DNA from: Massilia mucilaginosa | Lineage (GTDB): Bacteria > Pseudomonadota > Gammaproteobacteria > Burkholderiales > Burkholderiaceae_D | Reading direction: 5' to 3' | Assembly: GCF_011682145.1 (NCBI RefSeq) | Contig: NZ_WHJH01000002.1 | Coordinates: 124,001-188,000, forward strand | DNA: 64,000 nucleotides | Part shown: positions 40,010-49,345 of the stretch, piece after piece | Layout of the letters: each line of letters begins with the position of its first letter | How positions within the stretch are numbered: the first letter of the stretch is position 1 | Notes under the pieces: generated by a model | Seen by the model: the letters and a program-made list of their open reading frames with translations, nothing else | What the model was told of the DNA's origin: nothing | The model's database searches: none | Made by a program: the position numbers and the translations under genes

Positions 40010-42430
40010 ATGAAATCTACCGCCACCCAGGCGTTTCGCCGCGCTCGCGCCCCAATTCAACTCGCCATCCTGACATTGCTCGCAGGCATCAGCGCGGCCC
40101 ACGCCCAGGATGTGGCGCAAGCTCCGGCAGCGCCCGCGGTCAGCAAAAGCATCGGCAGCGCCGACTCGAACGTGATTCCCGAAGTCGTCGTCACCGCGAC
40201 CAAGCGTTCGACCCCGCTGCAAAAAACCCCGATCGCGATCACCGCCATCAACGCCGCCGCACTGCAGGACAACCACGTGCAAACGATCCAGGACGTGGTC
40301 AACCTGGTGCCGGGCTTCCAGGCCACCGGCCAGGGCGACCACGGCGTCATCACCATGACCCTGCGCGGTATCGGCAACGACAGCGCCAAGACCGAATACG
40401 CCGATCCCGAAGTGGCCAGCTTCATCGACGGCATCTACTCGCCGCGTCCGGAAGGCGCCACCTCGCTGCTGTTCGACCTGGAAGCGATCGAAGTGCTGCG
40501 CGGCCCGCAAGGCACGCTGTGGGGCCGCAACTCCACCGTCGGCGCGGTCAACATGCAGACCACCAAACCGGTGCTCGGCGAGCGTTCGGGCAACATCGAA
40601 GCGGGCATGGGCGACTACAAGCGCCTCGGCACGCGCGGCGCCTTTAACATTCCGCTCGGCGAAACCGCCGCCCTGCGCATCGCCGCCGTGCACGAACAGC
40701 ACGAAGGCTATGTCGACTACCAGAAGCTGCCGAGGATTTCGGTGGCGGACCAGCGCGCGGCCTTCAAGGCCGGCGGCGGCAAGGATAGCGACTTCCGTCC
40801 GATCAACCCGAACCTGTTCATCGCCAACGGCCCGCAATACGGCGCCCAGGACCAGACCGCGGTACGCCTGTCCCTGCTGTGGAACATCACGCCGGACGTG
40901 AAGTGGAACGTCTCGTACGAAAAATACGCCGACCGCGGCACCCCGAGCATGAATTTGCTGCAAAGCCCGCGCGCCGGCACCGACCTGTGGTCGACCCTGT
41001 CCGACGTGGCGCCGACCGTCAAGCGCGATTCCGACGCGATCCGCTCGCGCCTCGAATACACCATCAACCCATCGCTGGCGCTGCACTACATCGCCGGCGT
41101 GGCGCGCTTCTCCGGTTCGTCGACCTTCGACCAGGATGGCGGCGTGGAGATTCCGACCAGCTTCGCCACCGGCGCGAAATACCAGGCCAACAACACCGTG
41201 GCCTCGCACTACAAGAACCACAGCCATGAACTGGAACTCCAGTCGCTCGGCAAGAAAGAGATCGACTGGCAGCTCGGCCTGTACTACGCGGCCGAAAAGA
41301 ACGACATGCGCTTCGACATCCCGATCTTCAACGGCACCCAGGAGGGCACGGTCAACTGGCAGGGTTCCTTCATCCAGCCGAAACAGACGGTCGCGTCGAG
41401 CGCCGCCTTCGGCCAGGCCACCTGGAACATCAGCGACAAGCTGCACCTGACCGGCGGCCTGCGCTACACCAAGGACAAGCGCACCAACCAGGGCGGCAAC
41501 GGCTACACCTGGGACGGCAAGGCCGACGTGCCGCAAGTGCCGGTCAGCCCGTCGATCGATCCACGCCTTCCGGGCCAGGGCTTTGTGCCGAACAACCCAT
41601 CGAACGACGGCGTCTACCACGGCAGCAAGACCACCGGCCTGGTACGCGTGAACTATGAACTTGACCGCAGCAACATGGTCTACGCCAGCGTCTCGACCGG
41701 CTACAAGTCGGGCGGCCTGCAGGATGGCGGCCGTCCGTACGGCGCCGAAACCCTGACCAACTACGAAATCGGCAGCAAGAGCACCCTGATGGGCGGCATG
41801 ATCAAGGTGAACAACGCGATCTACTACTCGGACTTCAAGGACTTCCAGTTCAGCGCGCCGGTCAGCAATCCCGACGGCACCCGCGGGCTGGCCACCAACA
41901 ACGCCGACGGCGCCACCGTGTTCGGCGTGGAGTCGGAAATCGCCGCCAAGCTCACCCGCGACGACAAGCTGCAACTGACGCTGGCCTACACCCGCGCCAA
42001 GCTCGGCACGCTGATTGGCGGCAGTAACGACTACACTCTGCCGGTTTGCAGCATCCCCGGCATCGGCAACTGCCTCGACGTGAGCGGCAACACCATGCCG
42101 CACGCGCCGAAGTTCTCGATGCAGCTGCAATACCAGCACACCTTCGAACTGGCCGGCGGCGCCACGGTCGTGCCGCGCATCTCGACCCACTACGAAACCG
42201 CGTCCTGGCTGAGCGTGTTCAACCTGGGCGAGGGCGACCGCCAGAAAGCCTACACCCGCACCGACCTGGGCCTGCGCTACACCAGCAACAAGTGGTGGGT
42301 CGATGCCTTCGTGCGTAACGTGGCCGACAAAAACGTCAAGACCAGCGCGGCGAACGGCTTCAATTCCATCTGGGTGGCGCAGTACCTGCCGCCGCGTACC
42401 ATCGGCTTTAACACCGGCGTCGACTTCTAA
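40010..42430 (+). CDS. TonB-dependent outer-membrane receptor
   Basis: An 806-residue receptor. A signal peptide (IQLAILTLLAGISAAHA) ends near residue 32. The plug domain begins with EVVVTATKRSTPLQKTPIAI and includes LRGPQGTLWGRNSTVGAVNM; a 22-strand barrel follows and ends with the aromatic FNTGVDF typical of outer-membrane insertion. It imports a substrate across the outer membrane using TonB energy. The neighbouring GH9 and GH1 enzymes suggest an oligosaccharide from beta-glucan or cellulose rather than iron. The ATG has GGAGA upstream; the frame is open far into the opposite-strand gene but has no signal there. Confidence 0.93.
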   Translation: MKSTATQAFRRARAPIQLAILTLLAGISAAHAQDVAQAPAAPAVSKSIGSADSNVIPEVVVTATKRSTPLQKTPIAITAINAAALQDNHVQTIQDVVNLVPGFQATGQGDHGVITMTLRGIGNDSAKTEYADPEVASFIDGIYSPRPEGATSLLFDLEAIEVLRGPQGTLWGRNSTVGAVNMQTTKPVLGERSGNIEAGMGDYKRLGTRGAFNIPLGETAALRIAAVHEQHEGYVDYQKLPRISVADQRAAFKAGGGKDSDFRPINPNLFIANGPQYGAQDQTAVRLSLLWNITPDVKWNVSYEKYADRGTPSMNLLQSPRAGTDLWSTLSDVAPTVKRDSDAIRSRLEYTINPSLALHYIAGVARFSGSSTFDQDGGVEIPTSFATGAKYQANNTVASHYKNHSHELELQSLGKKEIDWQLGLYYAAEKNDMRFDIPIFNGTQEGTVNWQGSFIQPKQTVASSAAFGQATWNISDKLHLTGGLRYTKDKRTNQGGNGYTWDGKADVPQVPVSPSIDPRLPGQGFVPNNPSNDGVYHGSKTTGLVRVNYELDRSNMVYASVSTGYKSGGLQDGGRPYGAETLTNYEIGSKSTLMGGMIKVNNAIYYSDFKDFQFSAPVSNPDGTRGLATNNADGATVFGVESEIAAKLTRDDKLQLTLAYTRAKLGTLIGGSNDYTLPVCSIPGIGNCLDVSGNTMPHAPKFSMQLQYQHTFELAGGATVVPRISTHYETASWLSVFNLGEGDRQKAYTRTDLGLRYTSNKWWVDAFVRNVADKNVKTSAANGFNSIWVAQYLPPRTIGFNTGVDF

Positions 42431-42534
42431 GTCGCGTCAATCCGTCCGCTTCCCACGGGAAGCGGAACACGGCGCGGCGTGCCCGGACGGGCGCCGCGCG
42501 TCCCGTCATCGCCCCACCGATATCGAGCTCTACC

Positions 42535-43854
42535 ATGAACCAATCCAATCAATTTCCCGCCGACTTTACGTGGGGAGTCGCGACCAGCGCTTTCCAGATC
42601 GAGGGCGGCGCCAACGCTGACGGCAAGGGGCCATCGATCTGGGATACCTTCTGCCTGAATCCGAACAACATCAAGGACCAGAGCGACGGCACCGTCGCCT
42701 GCGACCATTACAACCGTTATCGCGACGACGTGAGCCTGATCTCGTCGCTGAACGTGGACGCCTACCGCTTCTCGATGGCCTGGGCGCGCGTGCAGCCGGC
42801 CGGCAAGGGCGCCTGGAACGAAGCCGGCTTCGGTTTCTACGACCGCCTGCTCGACGAACTGGCCGCCAAAGACCTCAAGGCGCACCTGACCCTGTACCAC
42901 TGGGACCTGCCGCAAGGATTGCAGGACGACGGCGGCTGGATGAATCGCGACACCGCCTGCCGCTTCGCCGACTACGCGCAGGAAGTCGCGCGCCGCTTCG
43001 GCAACCGGATCGAGGCCATCGCCACCCACAACGAGCCGTGGTGCACCGCCAATCTGGGATACGGCAATGCGCAGTTCGCGCCCGGCGTGGCCGACGCCAG
43101 ACAAGCCATTCAAGTCTCGCACCATCTGCTGCTGTCGCACGGCCTGGCCATGAGCGCGATGCGCACCGCCGCCACCTCGGCGCGGCTGGGCATTGTGCTG
43201 AACCAGTGGACGGCCGATCCGGCCACCGATTCCGAGGCCGATCGTGCCATGGCCGAACTGGAATACGCGCGTTCGGTACAGTGGTTCATGGACCCGATCT
43301 TCATGGGCCGCTACCCGGAGCTGGCGCTGCGCGCGCACGGCGAGAACGCGCCCGTGGTGCACGAGGGCGACATGGCCGCCATCGCCCAGCCGATCGACTT
43401 CCTCGGCGTGAACTACTACTTCCGCTCCTTCTGCAGCGCCGAAACGCCGCCGCGCACGGCGCCCGGCAAACTCGGTTTCACCGACATGGGCTGGGAGATC
43501 TATCCGCAGGGCCTGACCGAACTACTGGTCAAGCTCAATGCCGAATACATGCTGCCGCCGATTTACATCACCGAAAACGGCATGGCCAATCCGGACGCCG
43601 TCAGCGACAGCAAAGTCGCCGACCCGGAGCGCATCGCCTATGTGCAGATGCACCTGGACGCGCTCAAGGCGGCCATGGAGCAGGGCGTCGACGTGCGCGG
43701 CTACTTCCTCTGGAGTTTGCTCGACAACTTCGAATGGAACTCCGGCTACGCCAAGCGCTTCGGCATCGTGCATGTCGATTACGCGACCCAGGAGCGCACG
43801 CTCAAGGACAGTGCCATCTGGTACCGCGACTTCGTGACCCAGCGCCAGCGCTGA
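42535..43854 (+). CDS. GH1 beta-glucosidase
   Basis: A 439-residue glycoside hydrolase family 1 enzyme. It starts with FPADFTWGVATSAFQIEGG, the family N-terminal signature. The acid/base Glu167 is in THNEPW and the nucleophile Glu347 is in YITENG. No signal peptide is present, so it acts in the cytoplasm. It splits cellobiose or short beta-glucosides into glucose, which the next gene product can phosphorylate. It lies 104 bp after the TonB receptor in the same orientation and is presumably in the same LacI-controlled unit. Confidence 0.94.
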   Translation: MNQSNQFPADFTWGVATSAFQIEGGANADGKGPSIWDTFCLNPNNIKDQSDGTVACDHYNRYRDDVSLISSLNVDAYRFSMAWARVQPAGKGAWNEAGFGFYDRLLDELAAKDLKAHLTLYHWDLPQGLQDDGGWMNRDTACRFADYAQEVARRFGNRIEAIATHNEPWCTANLGYGNAQFAPGVADARQAIQVSHHLLLSHGLAMSAMRTAATSARLGIVLNQWTADPATDSEADRAMAELEYARSVQWFMDPIFMGRYPELALRAHGENAPVVHEGDMAAIAQPIDFLGVNYYFRSFCSAETPPRTAPGKLGFTDMGWEIYPQGLTELLVKLNAEYMLPPIYITENGMANPDAVSDSKVADPERIAYVQMHLDALKAAMEQGVDVRGYFLWSLLDNFEWNSGYAKRFGIVHVDYATQERTLKDSAIWYRDFVTQRQR

Positions 43855-43880
43855 TCGACCGTTCTTCCATTGGAGGCAAC

Positions 43881-44951
43881 ATGGTTCCTGATTCCTATGC
43901 CGATGGTCCGCGCCTGCTGGCCGACATCGGCGGCACCAACGCGCGCTTCGCGCTCGAACACGGCGCCGGGCGGGTGGGCGACGCGCACACCCTGGCCTGC
44001 GCCGATTACGAACACTTCGACGACGCCGTCCGCGCCTATTTAAACCGGCTGCCGGCGCGGCGCGTGCGCCACGCGGTCATCGCCATCGCCAATCCGGTCG
44101 ATGGCGACGCCATCAAGATGACCAATCACCACTGGGCGTTTTCGATCAGCGCCTCGCGCGCCGCCCTCAACCTCGACACCCTGCTGGTGGTGAACGACTT
44201 CGCCGCGCTGGCGATGGCGCTGCCGGCCCTCGGTCGCGCAGACCTGGACAAGATCGGCGGCGGCCAGGCCGTTGCCACCGGCGTGATCGGCCTGGTGGGC
44301 GCCGGCACGGGCCTGGGCGTGGCCGGCCTGGTGCCGGTCGACGGGCGCTGGGTGGCGGTGCAGAGCGAAGGCGGCCACGTCGCCTTTTCGCCGTTCGACG
44401 AACGCGAAGTGGCGGTGCTCCAGCATTGCTGGCAGCGTTACGAGCACGTCTCGGCCGAACGCATCGTCTCCGGTCCGGGGATTGTGCTGATTCGCGAGGC
44501 GCTCGCCGCCAGGAGCGGCCTCCCGGTCGACGCCAGCCTGTCCACCGCCGACATCGTCGAGCGCGGCCTGGCCGGCAGCGACCCGCTCTGCCGCGAAACA
44601 CTGGACTGTTTTTCGGGTATGCTGGGCACCGTCGCAGCCAACCTGGCGGTCACCCTGTGCGCGCGCGGCGGCCTGTATATCGGTGGCGGCGTGGTGCCGC
44701 GCCTGGGCGCGTATTTCGCCCGCTCGCCGTTTCGCGCACGCTTCGAGAACAAGGGCCGCTTTTCCGCTTTTACCTCGCAGATTCCGACCCTGGTGATCAC
44801 CGCTGCGTATCCAGCCATGCTGGGTGCGGCGGCGATCTTGTCGGAGCATCTGGCCGACCGGGCGGCAAGTACTTCCACGCCGCGCGCCGCCTTGCCGGCG
44901 CCTTTGCCGCCGCCCCTTCTTGAAACGGAAAACGACCATGCACGCTTCTAA
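43881..44951 (+). CDS. glk: Glucokinase (ROK-independent Glk type)
   Basis: A 356-residue kinase. The phosphate-binding loop LLADIGGTNARFAL is near the N-terminus, NDFAALAMALPAL and the adenosine-region GAGTGLGVAGL and SEGGHVAFSP follow, and GGLYIGGGVVPRLG is in the second domain. It converts glucose from the GH1 step to glucose 6-phosphate with ATP. The ATG has a strong ribosome binding site (TTGGAGG). An Ala/Pro/Ser-rich tail (TSTPRAALPAPLPPP) extends beyond the usual end and overlaps the next gene by 14 bases. Cytoplasmic. Confidence 0.93.
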   Translation: MVPDSYADGPRLLADIGGTNARFALEHGAGRVGDAHTLACADYEHFDDAVRAYLNRLPARRVRHAVIAIANPVDGDAIKMTNHHWAFSISASRAALNLDTLLVVNDFAALAMALPALGRADLDKIGGGQAVATGVIGLVGAGTGLGVAGLVPVDGRWVAVQSEGGHVAFSPFDEREVAVLQHCWQRYEHVSAERIVSGPGIVLIREALAARSGLPVDASLSTADIVERGLAGSDPLCRETLDCFSGMLGTVAANLAVTLCARGGLYIGGGVVPRLGAYFARSPFRARFENKGRFSAFTSQIPTLVITAAYPAMLGAAAILSEHLADRAASTSTPRAALPAPLPPPLLETENDHARF

Positions 44952-46272
44952 ACCGACCGTCTGGCCTCTGTTGTGGGTGCCGACCGGTTACTTCACGATG
45001 GCGCTCGGGTATGTCATGCTGACCTCCGTCACCGCCATCATGTTCAAGAATCTCGGCATGGACAACGGCAAGGCGGCCGAGTATTCGAGCCTGCTGATCC
45101 TGGCCTACACCATCAAGCCGCTGTTCGCGCCGTTCGTCGAAATGTACCGCACCAAGAAGTTCTTCGTGCTGTGCGCGCAGACCCTGCTCGGCCTCGGCTT
45201 CATCGGCATCGCGCTGGTGATGGCGCTGCCGAACTACATGACGATCCTGATGGCGCTGTTCTGGGCCATGTCCTTCGTCGGGGCGACCCAGGACATCGCC
45301 AGCGACGGCGTCTACGTCACCTCGCTCGACTCGCGCGCGCAGTCGCTGTACTGCGGCATCCAGAGCCTGAGCTGGAACGTGGGGCCGATCGTGGCCGCCG
45401 GCGGCATGGTGTACCTGAGCGGCTGGCTGCACGTGAACATGTTCCACCACGACGCCGCCGTGTTCGGCCCGGACTGGATCGATTCCTGGCGCATCATCTT
45501 CTTCCTGGTGGGCGGCGTGACCGTGCTGATGGCGCTCTGGCATGCGCGCTTCATGCCCGACGGCGCGCGCGCCGAAAACACGCCGGCCAGCGTCAAGCAG
45601 ATCGGGCATTTTCTGGCCGACTCCTTCGTCACCCTGTTCCAGAAGCGCGGCGTGTGGCGCATGATCGCGTTTGCGTTCCTGTTCCGTCTCAGTATCGGTT
45701 TCCTCGAAAAGATCGGACCGTTTTTCATGGTCGACCCGGCCGGCAAGGGCGGCCTGGGGCTGACCAACGAAAAGCTGGGCGTCATCTACGGCACCTACGG
45801 CCTGGCCGCGGTGCTGCTCGGGTCCCTGCTGGGCGGCTGGTACGTGGCCAAAAAAGGCTTGAAGCCGACCCTGTTCGTGCTGTGCTGCGCGGTCAACATC
45901 CCGAACGTGACGTTCCTGATCATGGCCATCTACCTGCCGGCCAACCTGTACCTGATCACGGCCGGCGTGATGATCGAGAAGTTCTTCTACGGCTTCGGCG
46001 CGGTCGGCTTCATGATCTACCTGATGCAGCAGCTCGCGCCGGGCAAGTACACCACCACGCACTACGCCTTCGGCACCGGCATCATGGGCCTGTGCGGGCT
46101 GGTGACGGGCGCGGTCAGCGGCCACCTGCAGGAGTGGATGGGTTACATCAACTACTTCATCTTCGTGATGGTCGCCACCATCCCCTCGTTCATCGCCACC
46201 TGGTTCGCGCCGTTCCATATCGACGAAGCGGCCCCTGACGAGACGGCATCCGGCCGGGCGGTACCGGCATGA
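44938..46272 (+). CDS. MFS transporter, AmpG-like
   Basis: A 444-residue permease with about twelve transmembrane segments. Features such as GVYVTSLDSRAQSLYCGIQ and GLGLTNEKLGVIYGTYG resemble the AmpG/PAT branch of the major facilitator superfamily. AmpG imports muropeptides, but relatives within sugar loci import oligosaccharides. Here it lies between glucokinase and a GH9 glucanase, so it likely brings cellodextrins from the periplasm to the cytoplasm. It overlaps glk by 14 bases and the GH9 gene by four. Confidence 0.85.
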   Translation: MHASKPTVWPLLWVPTGYFTMALGYVMLTSVTAIMFKNLGMDNGKAAEYSSLLILAYTIKPLFAPFVEMYRTKKFFVLCAQTLLGLGFIGIALVMALPNYMTILMALFWAMSFVGATQDIASDGVYVTSLDSRAQSLYCGIQSLSWNVGPIVAAGGMVYLSGWLHVNMFHHDAAVFGPDWIDSWRIIFFLVGGVTVLMALWHARFMPDGARAENTPASVKQIGHFLADSFVTLFQKRGVWRMIAFAFLFRLSIGFLEKIGPFFMVDPAGKGGLGLTNEKLGVIYGTYGLAAVLLGSLLGGWYVAKKGLKPTLFVLCCAVNIPNVTFLIMAIYLPANLYLITAGVMIEKFFYGFGAVGFMIYLMQQLAPGKYTTTHYAFGTGIMGLCGLVTGAVSGHLQEWMGYINYFIFVMVATIPSFIATWFAPFHIDEAAPDETASGRAVPA

Positions 46273-47993
46273 CGCGCGCGCCGGCCTGCCTGTTGTTTGT
46301 TCTGCTGGCGGCCGGCGCAAGCGCCGCTGCCGCTCCGGGCGCGATCCGCGTCAACCAGCTCGGTTTCAGTCCGCAGGCGCACAAGGTGGCGGTGCTGCCG
46401 GCCGGCGCCGGCGGGGAGGTGCAAGTCATCGACGCCGCCAGCGGCGCGCTCGCCTGGCGCGGCCGCGCCAAGCCCGCCGCCACCTGGAAGGAATCGGGCG
46501 AAGCTGTCATGCTGGCCGATTTTTCGGCCCTGACCCGGCCCGGCGAATACCGCATCCGCGCTGACGGCGCCGGCCAGTCGGAGCGCTTCGCGGTGCGCGC
46601 CGGCGTGTACTCGGAACTCAATCGTGCCGCGCTCAAGGCGTTCTACTTCAACCGTTCCGGCATGGCGCTCGACGCGGACCACGCCGGCCCGTACGCGCGC
46701 GCGGCGGGGCATCCCGATACCCGGGTTCTGGTGCACGCCTCGGCGGCCTCGAAAGCCCGGCCCGAAGGCACGGTGATTGCCAGTGCCAAGGGCTGGTATG
46801 ACGCCGGCGACTATAACAAGTACATCGTCAATTCGGGCATCTCGACCTACACCCTGCTGGCCGCGTTCGAGCACTATCCCGGCTATTTTGCGCGCAAGCG
46901 GACCGGCATTCCGGAGAGTGGCAACCGGCTGCCGGACATCCTCGACGAAGCGCTCTGGAACCTGGAGTGGATGCTGACCATGCAGGACCCGCATGACGGC
47001 GGTGTGTACAACAAGCTGACCAACGAGCGCTTCGACGGCATCGTCATGCCGGCCCAGGCCAGCGCGGAGCCGCGCTACGTGGTGCGGAAGGGGACGGCGG
47101 CGACGCTCGATTTTGCCGCCACCATGGCCACCGCCGCGCGCGTGCTCAAGCCGTATGAGCGGCAGTTGCCCGGATTGCCGGCGAAGATGCTGCGCGCGGC
47201 CGAAGCGGCGTGGGAATGGGCGCGCGCCAATCCTGCCGTGGCGTTCCGCAATCCAGCCGGCGTGGTAACCGGCGAATACGGCGACGCCAGCTTCGACGAT
47301 GAATTCGCGTGGGCCGCGGCCGAACTGTATATCAGCAGCGGCAAGGACAGCTATTACGCGGCCATGCAGCCGGCGGGCGTGACGGCCAGCGTGCCGCAAT
47401 GGGCCGATGTGCGCGCTCTGGCCTGGATCTCGCTCGCGCATCACCGCAACAGCTTGAGCGCGGTGGCCGACCGCAAGCTGATCGCCGCGCGCGTCGATGG
47501 GCTGGCGGCGTCGCTAGCGGCCACCTGGCGCTCATCCGCCTACGGCGTGCCGATGCAGGGCGGCGATTTCGTCTGGGGCAGCAATGCGGTGGCGCTGAAC
47601 CAGTCGATGATGCTGCTGCAAGCGTACCGCCTGAACGGCAAGCGCGATTACCTCGACGCGGCGCAGGCCGGCCTCGATTATATTTTGGGGCGCAACGCCA
47701 CCGGCTATGCGTTCGTGACCGGCTTCGGCACGCGCCAGGTCATGCATCCGCATCACCGGCCATCGATGGCCGGCAAGGTGGCCGCGCCCGTGCCGGGCTT
47801 CCTGGCCGGCGGGCCGCATGCGGGGCAGCAGGACAAGGGCGACTGCAAGGCGGCGTATCCGTCGGCGCTGCCGGCGCTGTCGTATATCGACGACGACTGC
47901 AGCTACGCCAGTAATGAAGTGGCGATCAACTGGAATGCGCCGCTGGTGTACGTGTCGGCCGCGCTCGATGTGCTGGGCGGGGCGGGCCGGTGA
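46269..47993 (+). CDS. GH9 endoglucanase / cellodextrinase
   Basis: A 574-residue glycoside hydrolase. A signal peptide (LLFVLLAAGASAAAA) targets it to the periplasm or beyond. The N-terminal Ig-like cellulase domain (IRVNQLGFSPQAHKVAVLP, about 25-110) is followed by the (alpha/alpha)6 GH9 domain. Asp178 and Asp181 in GWYDAGDYNKY are the catalytic base region, and Glu550 in SYASNEVAINWNAPLVY is the proton donor. It cleaves beta-1,4-glucans with inversion. No carbohydrate-binding module or dockerin is seen. It is the last intact gene of the operon. Confidence 0.93.
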   Translation: MTRAPACLLFVLLAAGASAAAAPGAIRVNQLGFSPQAHKVAVLPAGAGGEVQVIDAASGALAWRGRAKPAATWKESGEAVMLADFSALTRPGEYRIRADGAGQSERFAVRAGVYSELNRAALKAFYFNRSGMALDADHAGPYARAAGHPDTRVLVHASAASKARPEGTVIASAKGWYDAGDYNKYIVNSGISTYTLLAAFEHYPGYFARKRTGIPESGNRLPDILDEALWNLEWMLTMQDPHDGGVYNKLTNERFDGIVMPAQASAEPRYVVRKGTAATLDFAATMATAARVLKPYERQLPGLPAKMLRAAEAAWEWARANPAVAFRNPAGVVTGEYGDASFDDEFAWAAAELYISSGKDSYYAAMQPAGVTASVPQWADVRALAWISLAHHRNSLSAVADRKLIAARVDGLAASLAATWRSSAYGVPMQGGDFVWGSNAVALNQSMMLLQAYRLNGKRDYLDAAQAGLDYILGRNATGYAFVTGFGTRQVMHPHHRPSMAGKVAAPVPGFLAGGPHAGQQDKGDCKAAYPSALPALSYIDDDCSYASNEVAINWNAPLVYVSAALDVLGGAGR

Positions 47994-48151
47994 AACGCGA
48001 CGATCCTTATGCCATTCTGGCGATGCTGGTGAGGCAGGAGCAGCTGGTGCAGTTCGATGTGTTCAAACGTTCGATGCCCGCGAATTCGCGGCGCTGAGGC
48101 AATGGTGGTGCGCGTGCTGCCGGATTACCTGAAGGTCAGTGAAACGCTGTA
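47990..48151 (+). pseudogene. Relic of one or two small genes after the GH9 gene
   Basis: A GTG overlapping the GH9 stop begins KRDDPYAILAMLVRQEQLVQFDVFKRS and then stops after about 35 codons. Its opening resembles the N-terminus of UPF0303-type (HbpS-like) small proteins, as far as I can recall. About 40 bases later an out-of-frame stretch reads MVVRVLPDYLKVSETL and a stop, which looks like the end of another coding sequence. The whole looks like a deletion remnant that once extended the operon. Confidence 0.4.
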
Positions 48152-48166
48152 GCGTTGATAAGATTA

Positions 48167-48208
48167 CCGCAAACCGCAAACCGCAAACCGCAAACCGCAA
48201 ACCGCAAA
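48167..48208. repeat. Heptanucleotide tandem repeat (CCGCAAA) x6
   Basis: Six perfect copies of CCGCAAA run without interruption from 48167 to 48208, followed by a partial unit (CCG). The repeat lies between the pseudogene relic and a hairpin, outside intact coding sequence. Such short arrays vary in number by replication slippage; here it is intergenic, so it would alter spacing rather than a protein. Confidence 0.85.
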
Positions 48209-48212
48209 CCGT

Positions 48213-48241
48213 AGAGCCGTCTTCGCGGGGAAGACGGCTCT
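48213..48241. terminator. Perfect 12-bp hairpin between convergent genes
   Basis: AGAGCCGTCTTC (48213-48224) and GAAGACGGCTCT (48230-48241) pair across a five-base loop. There is no T run after the stem on the plus strand, so rho-independent termination would be weak. It sits where the glucan operon ends and the minus-strand oxidoreductase operon ends, and may protect or terminate either transcript. Confidence 0.5.
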
Positions 48242-48277
48242 AAATGCGTCGCTTATTGAAGGCTCTAAAGCTGTCGC

Positions 48278-49345
48278 TTATTCAAACGTCACACTGCGCT
48301 GCTGCGCGTGGCTCTGCATCGCCAGGCGGATGATCTTGATCACCGCCAGCCCTTCGCGCGCCGTCACCGGCGCGCTCTTGCCATTGACGATGGCGTCGAA
48401 CACGCGCTGGTAGTATTCCTGGTAGCTGCCGGGCAGCGAGGCTGCCTTGCCGGTCACCGTCAAGCCGCCCTTCACGAAACTGATCTGCGCGTGCTGCGCT
48501 TCGGCTTCCACGCCCCATTCCGGCGCGCCGGGGCGCTCGCCCCGGATCAGCGCCGCCTCCTGCGGGTCCATGCCATGCTTGATGAAGCTGCCGCTTTCGC
48601 CATGCACGATGAAGCGCGGGCCGGCCTGCAGCACCAGCGAGGCCGCGTGCAGGATCACGCGGCGGGCGCCGTAGCGCATGGTCAGGTGGAAGTAGTCGTC
48701 GGAGGCGGTGCTGGGCGCGCCGCCGCGCTGCACGCCCATGTCGCAGTTGACGCAATCGGGGTTGCCGAACAAGACCAGGGCCTGGTCGATCAGGTGCGCG
48801 CCCAGGTCGTACAGCAGGCCCGAACCGGGCAAATCCTGTTCGCGCCAGCGCCCGCGCACGTGCGGCCGGTAGCGGTCGAAATGCGCTTCATAGGTGTTGA
48901 TGGGCCCCAGCAGGCCCGCTTCAATGGTCTGGCGCAGGGTCAGGAAATCGCTGTCCCAGCGCCGGTTGTGGAACACGCTGAGCACCAGTTGCCGCTCGTC
49001 GGCCAGCGCAATCAGTTCGGCGCCATCGTCGAGCGTAATGGTGAACGGCTTTTCCACCACCACGTGCTTGCCGGCCAAAAGCGCCTGCTTCGCCAGCGGC
49101 GCGTGGCTGGCGTTGGCGGTGGCCACGACGACCAGATCGACCTCGCTTGAATCGATCAGGCCGGCCGGGTCGGGCACCACCACGGCACCGGGAAAGTCGC
49201 GCAGCACGCGCTCGCCCTGGCTGGAGCAGACGCGCGTGATGCGCATGCCCGGCGTTGAGGCAATCAGCGGCGCCTGGAAGGTGGCGCCGGAAAAGCCGTA
49301 GCCGATCAGGCCGACGCGCACTTCGCGAGTTGGCTCCATCGTCAT
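48278..49345 (-). CDS. Gfo/Idh/MocA family oxidoreductase
   Basis: A 355-residue NAD(P)-dependent dehydrogenase. The N-terminal Rossmann fold is VRVGLIGYGFSGATF; the family motif EKPF is in HVVVEKPFTITLDDG, and DLGAHLIDQAL follows in the C-terminal domain. It resembles the YhhX-type group (FHNRRWDSDFLTL). Members oxidise or reduce sugars, inositols or related polyols; the substrate is unknown. The ATG at 49345 overlaps the protease stop (ATGA), so it is coupled; an ATG six bases later is an alternative. Its last codons fall in an imperfect direct repeat (48236-48282). Confidence 0.9.
   Translation of the reverse strand: MTMEPTREVRVGLIGYGFSGATFQAPLIASTPGMRITRVCSSQGERVLRDFPGAVVVPDPAGLIDSSEVDLVVVATANASHAPLAKQALLAGKHVVVEKPFTITLDDGAELIALADERQLVLSVFHNRRWDSDFLTLRQTIEAGLLGPINTYEAHFDRYRPHVRGRWREQDLPGSGLLYDLGAHLIDQALVLFGNPDCVNCDMGVQRGGAPSTASDDYFHLTMRYGARRVILHAASLVLQAGPRFIVHGESGSFIKHGMDPQEAALIRGERPGAPEWGVEAEAQHAQISFVKGGLTVTGKAASLPGSYQEYYQRVFDAIVNGKSAPVTAREGLAVIKIIRLAMQSHAQQRSVTFE

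Noticed and set aside
38285-42190. Open reading frames of about 1300 codons on both strands across the halogenase-receptor region
   Set aside because: They are in-frame extensions of two real genes through each other's antisense. High GC at third positions removes stop codons in the opposite frame. Signal peptide, ribosome binding sites and family ends place the starts at 39826 and 40010.
43038-43880. A glucokinase start within the GH1 gene
   Set aside because: The frame is open but antipodal to the GH1 coding frame; the strong ribosome binding site and LLADIGGTNARF position support 43881.
48167-48208. CCGCAAA array as a CRISPR or iteron origin
   Set aside because: Units are seven bases, contiguous and without spacers, and no replication or cas genes are near.
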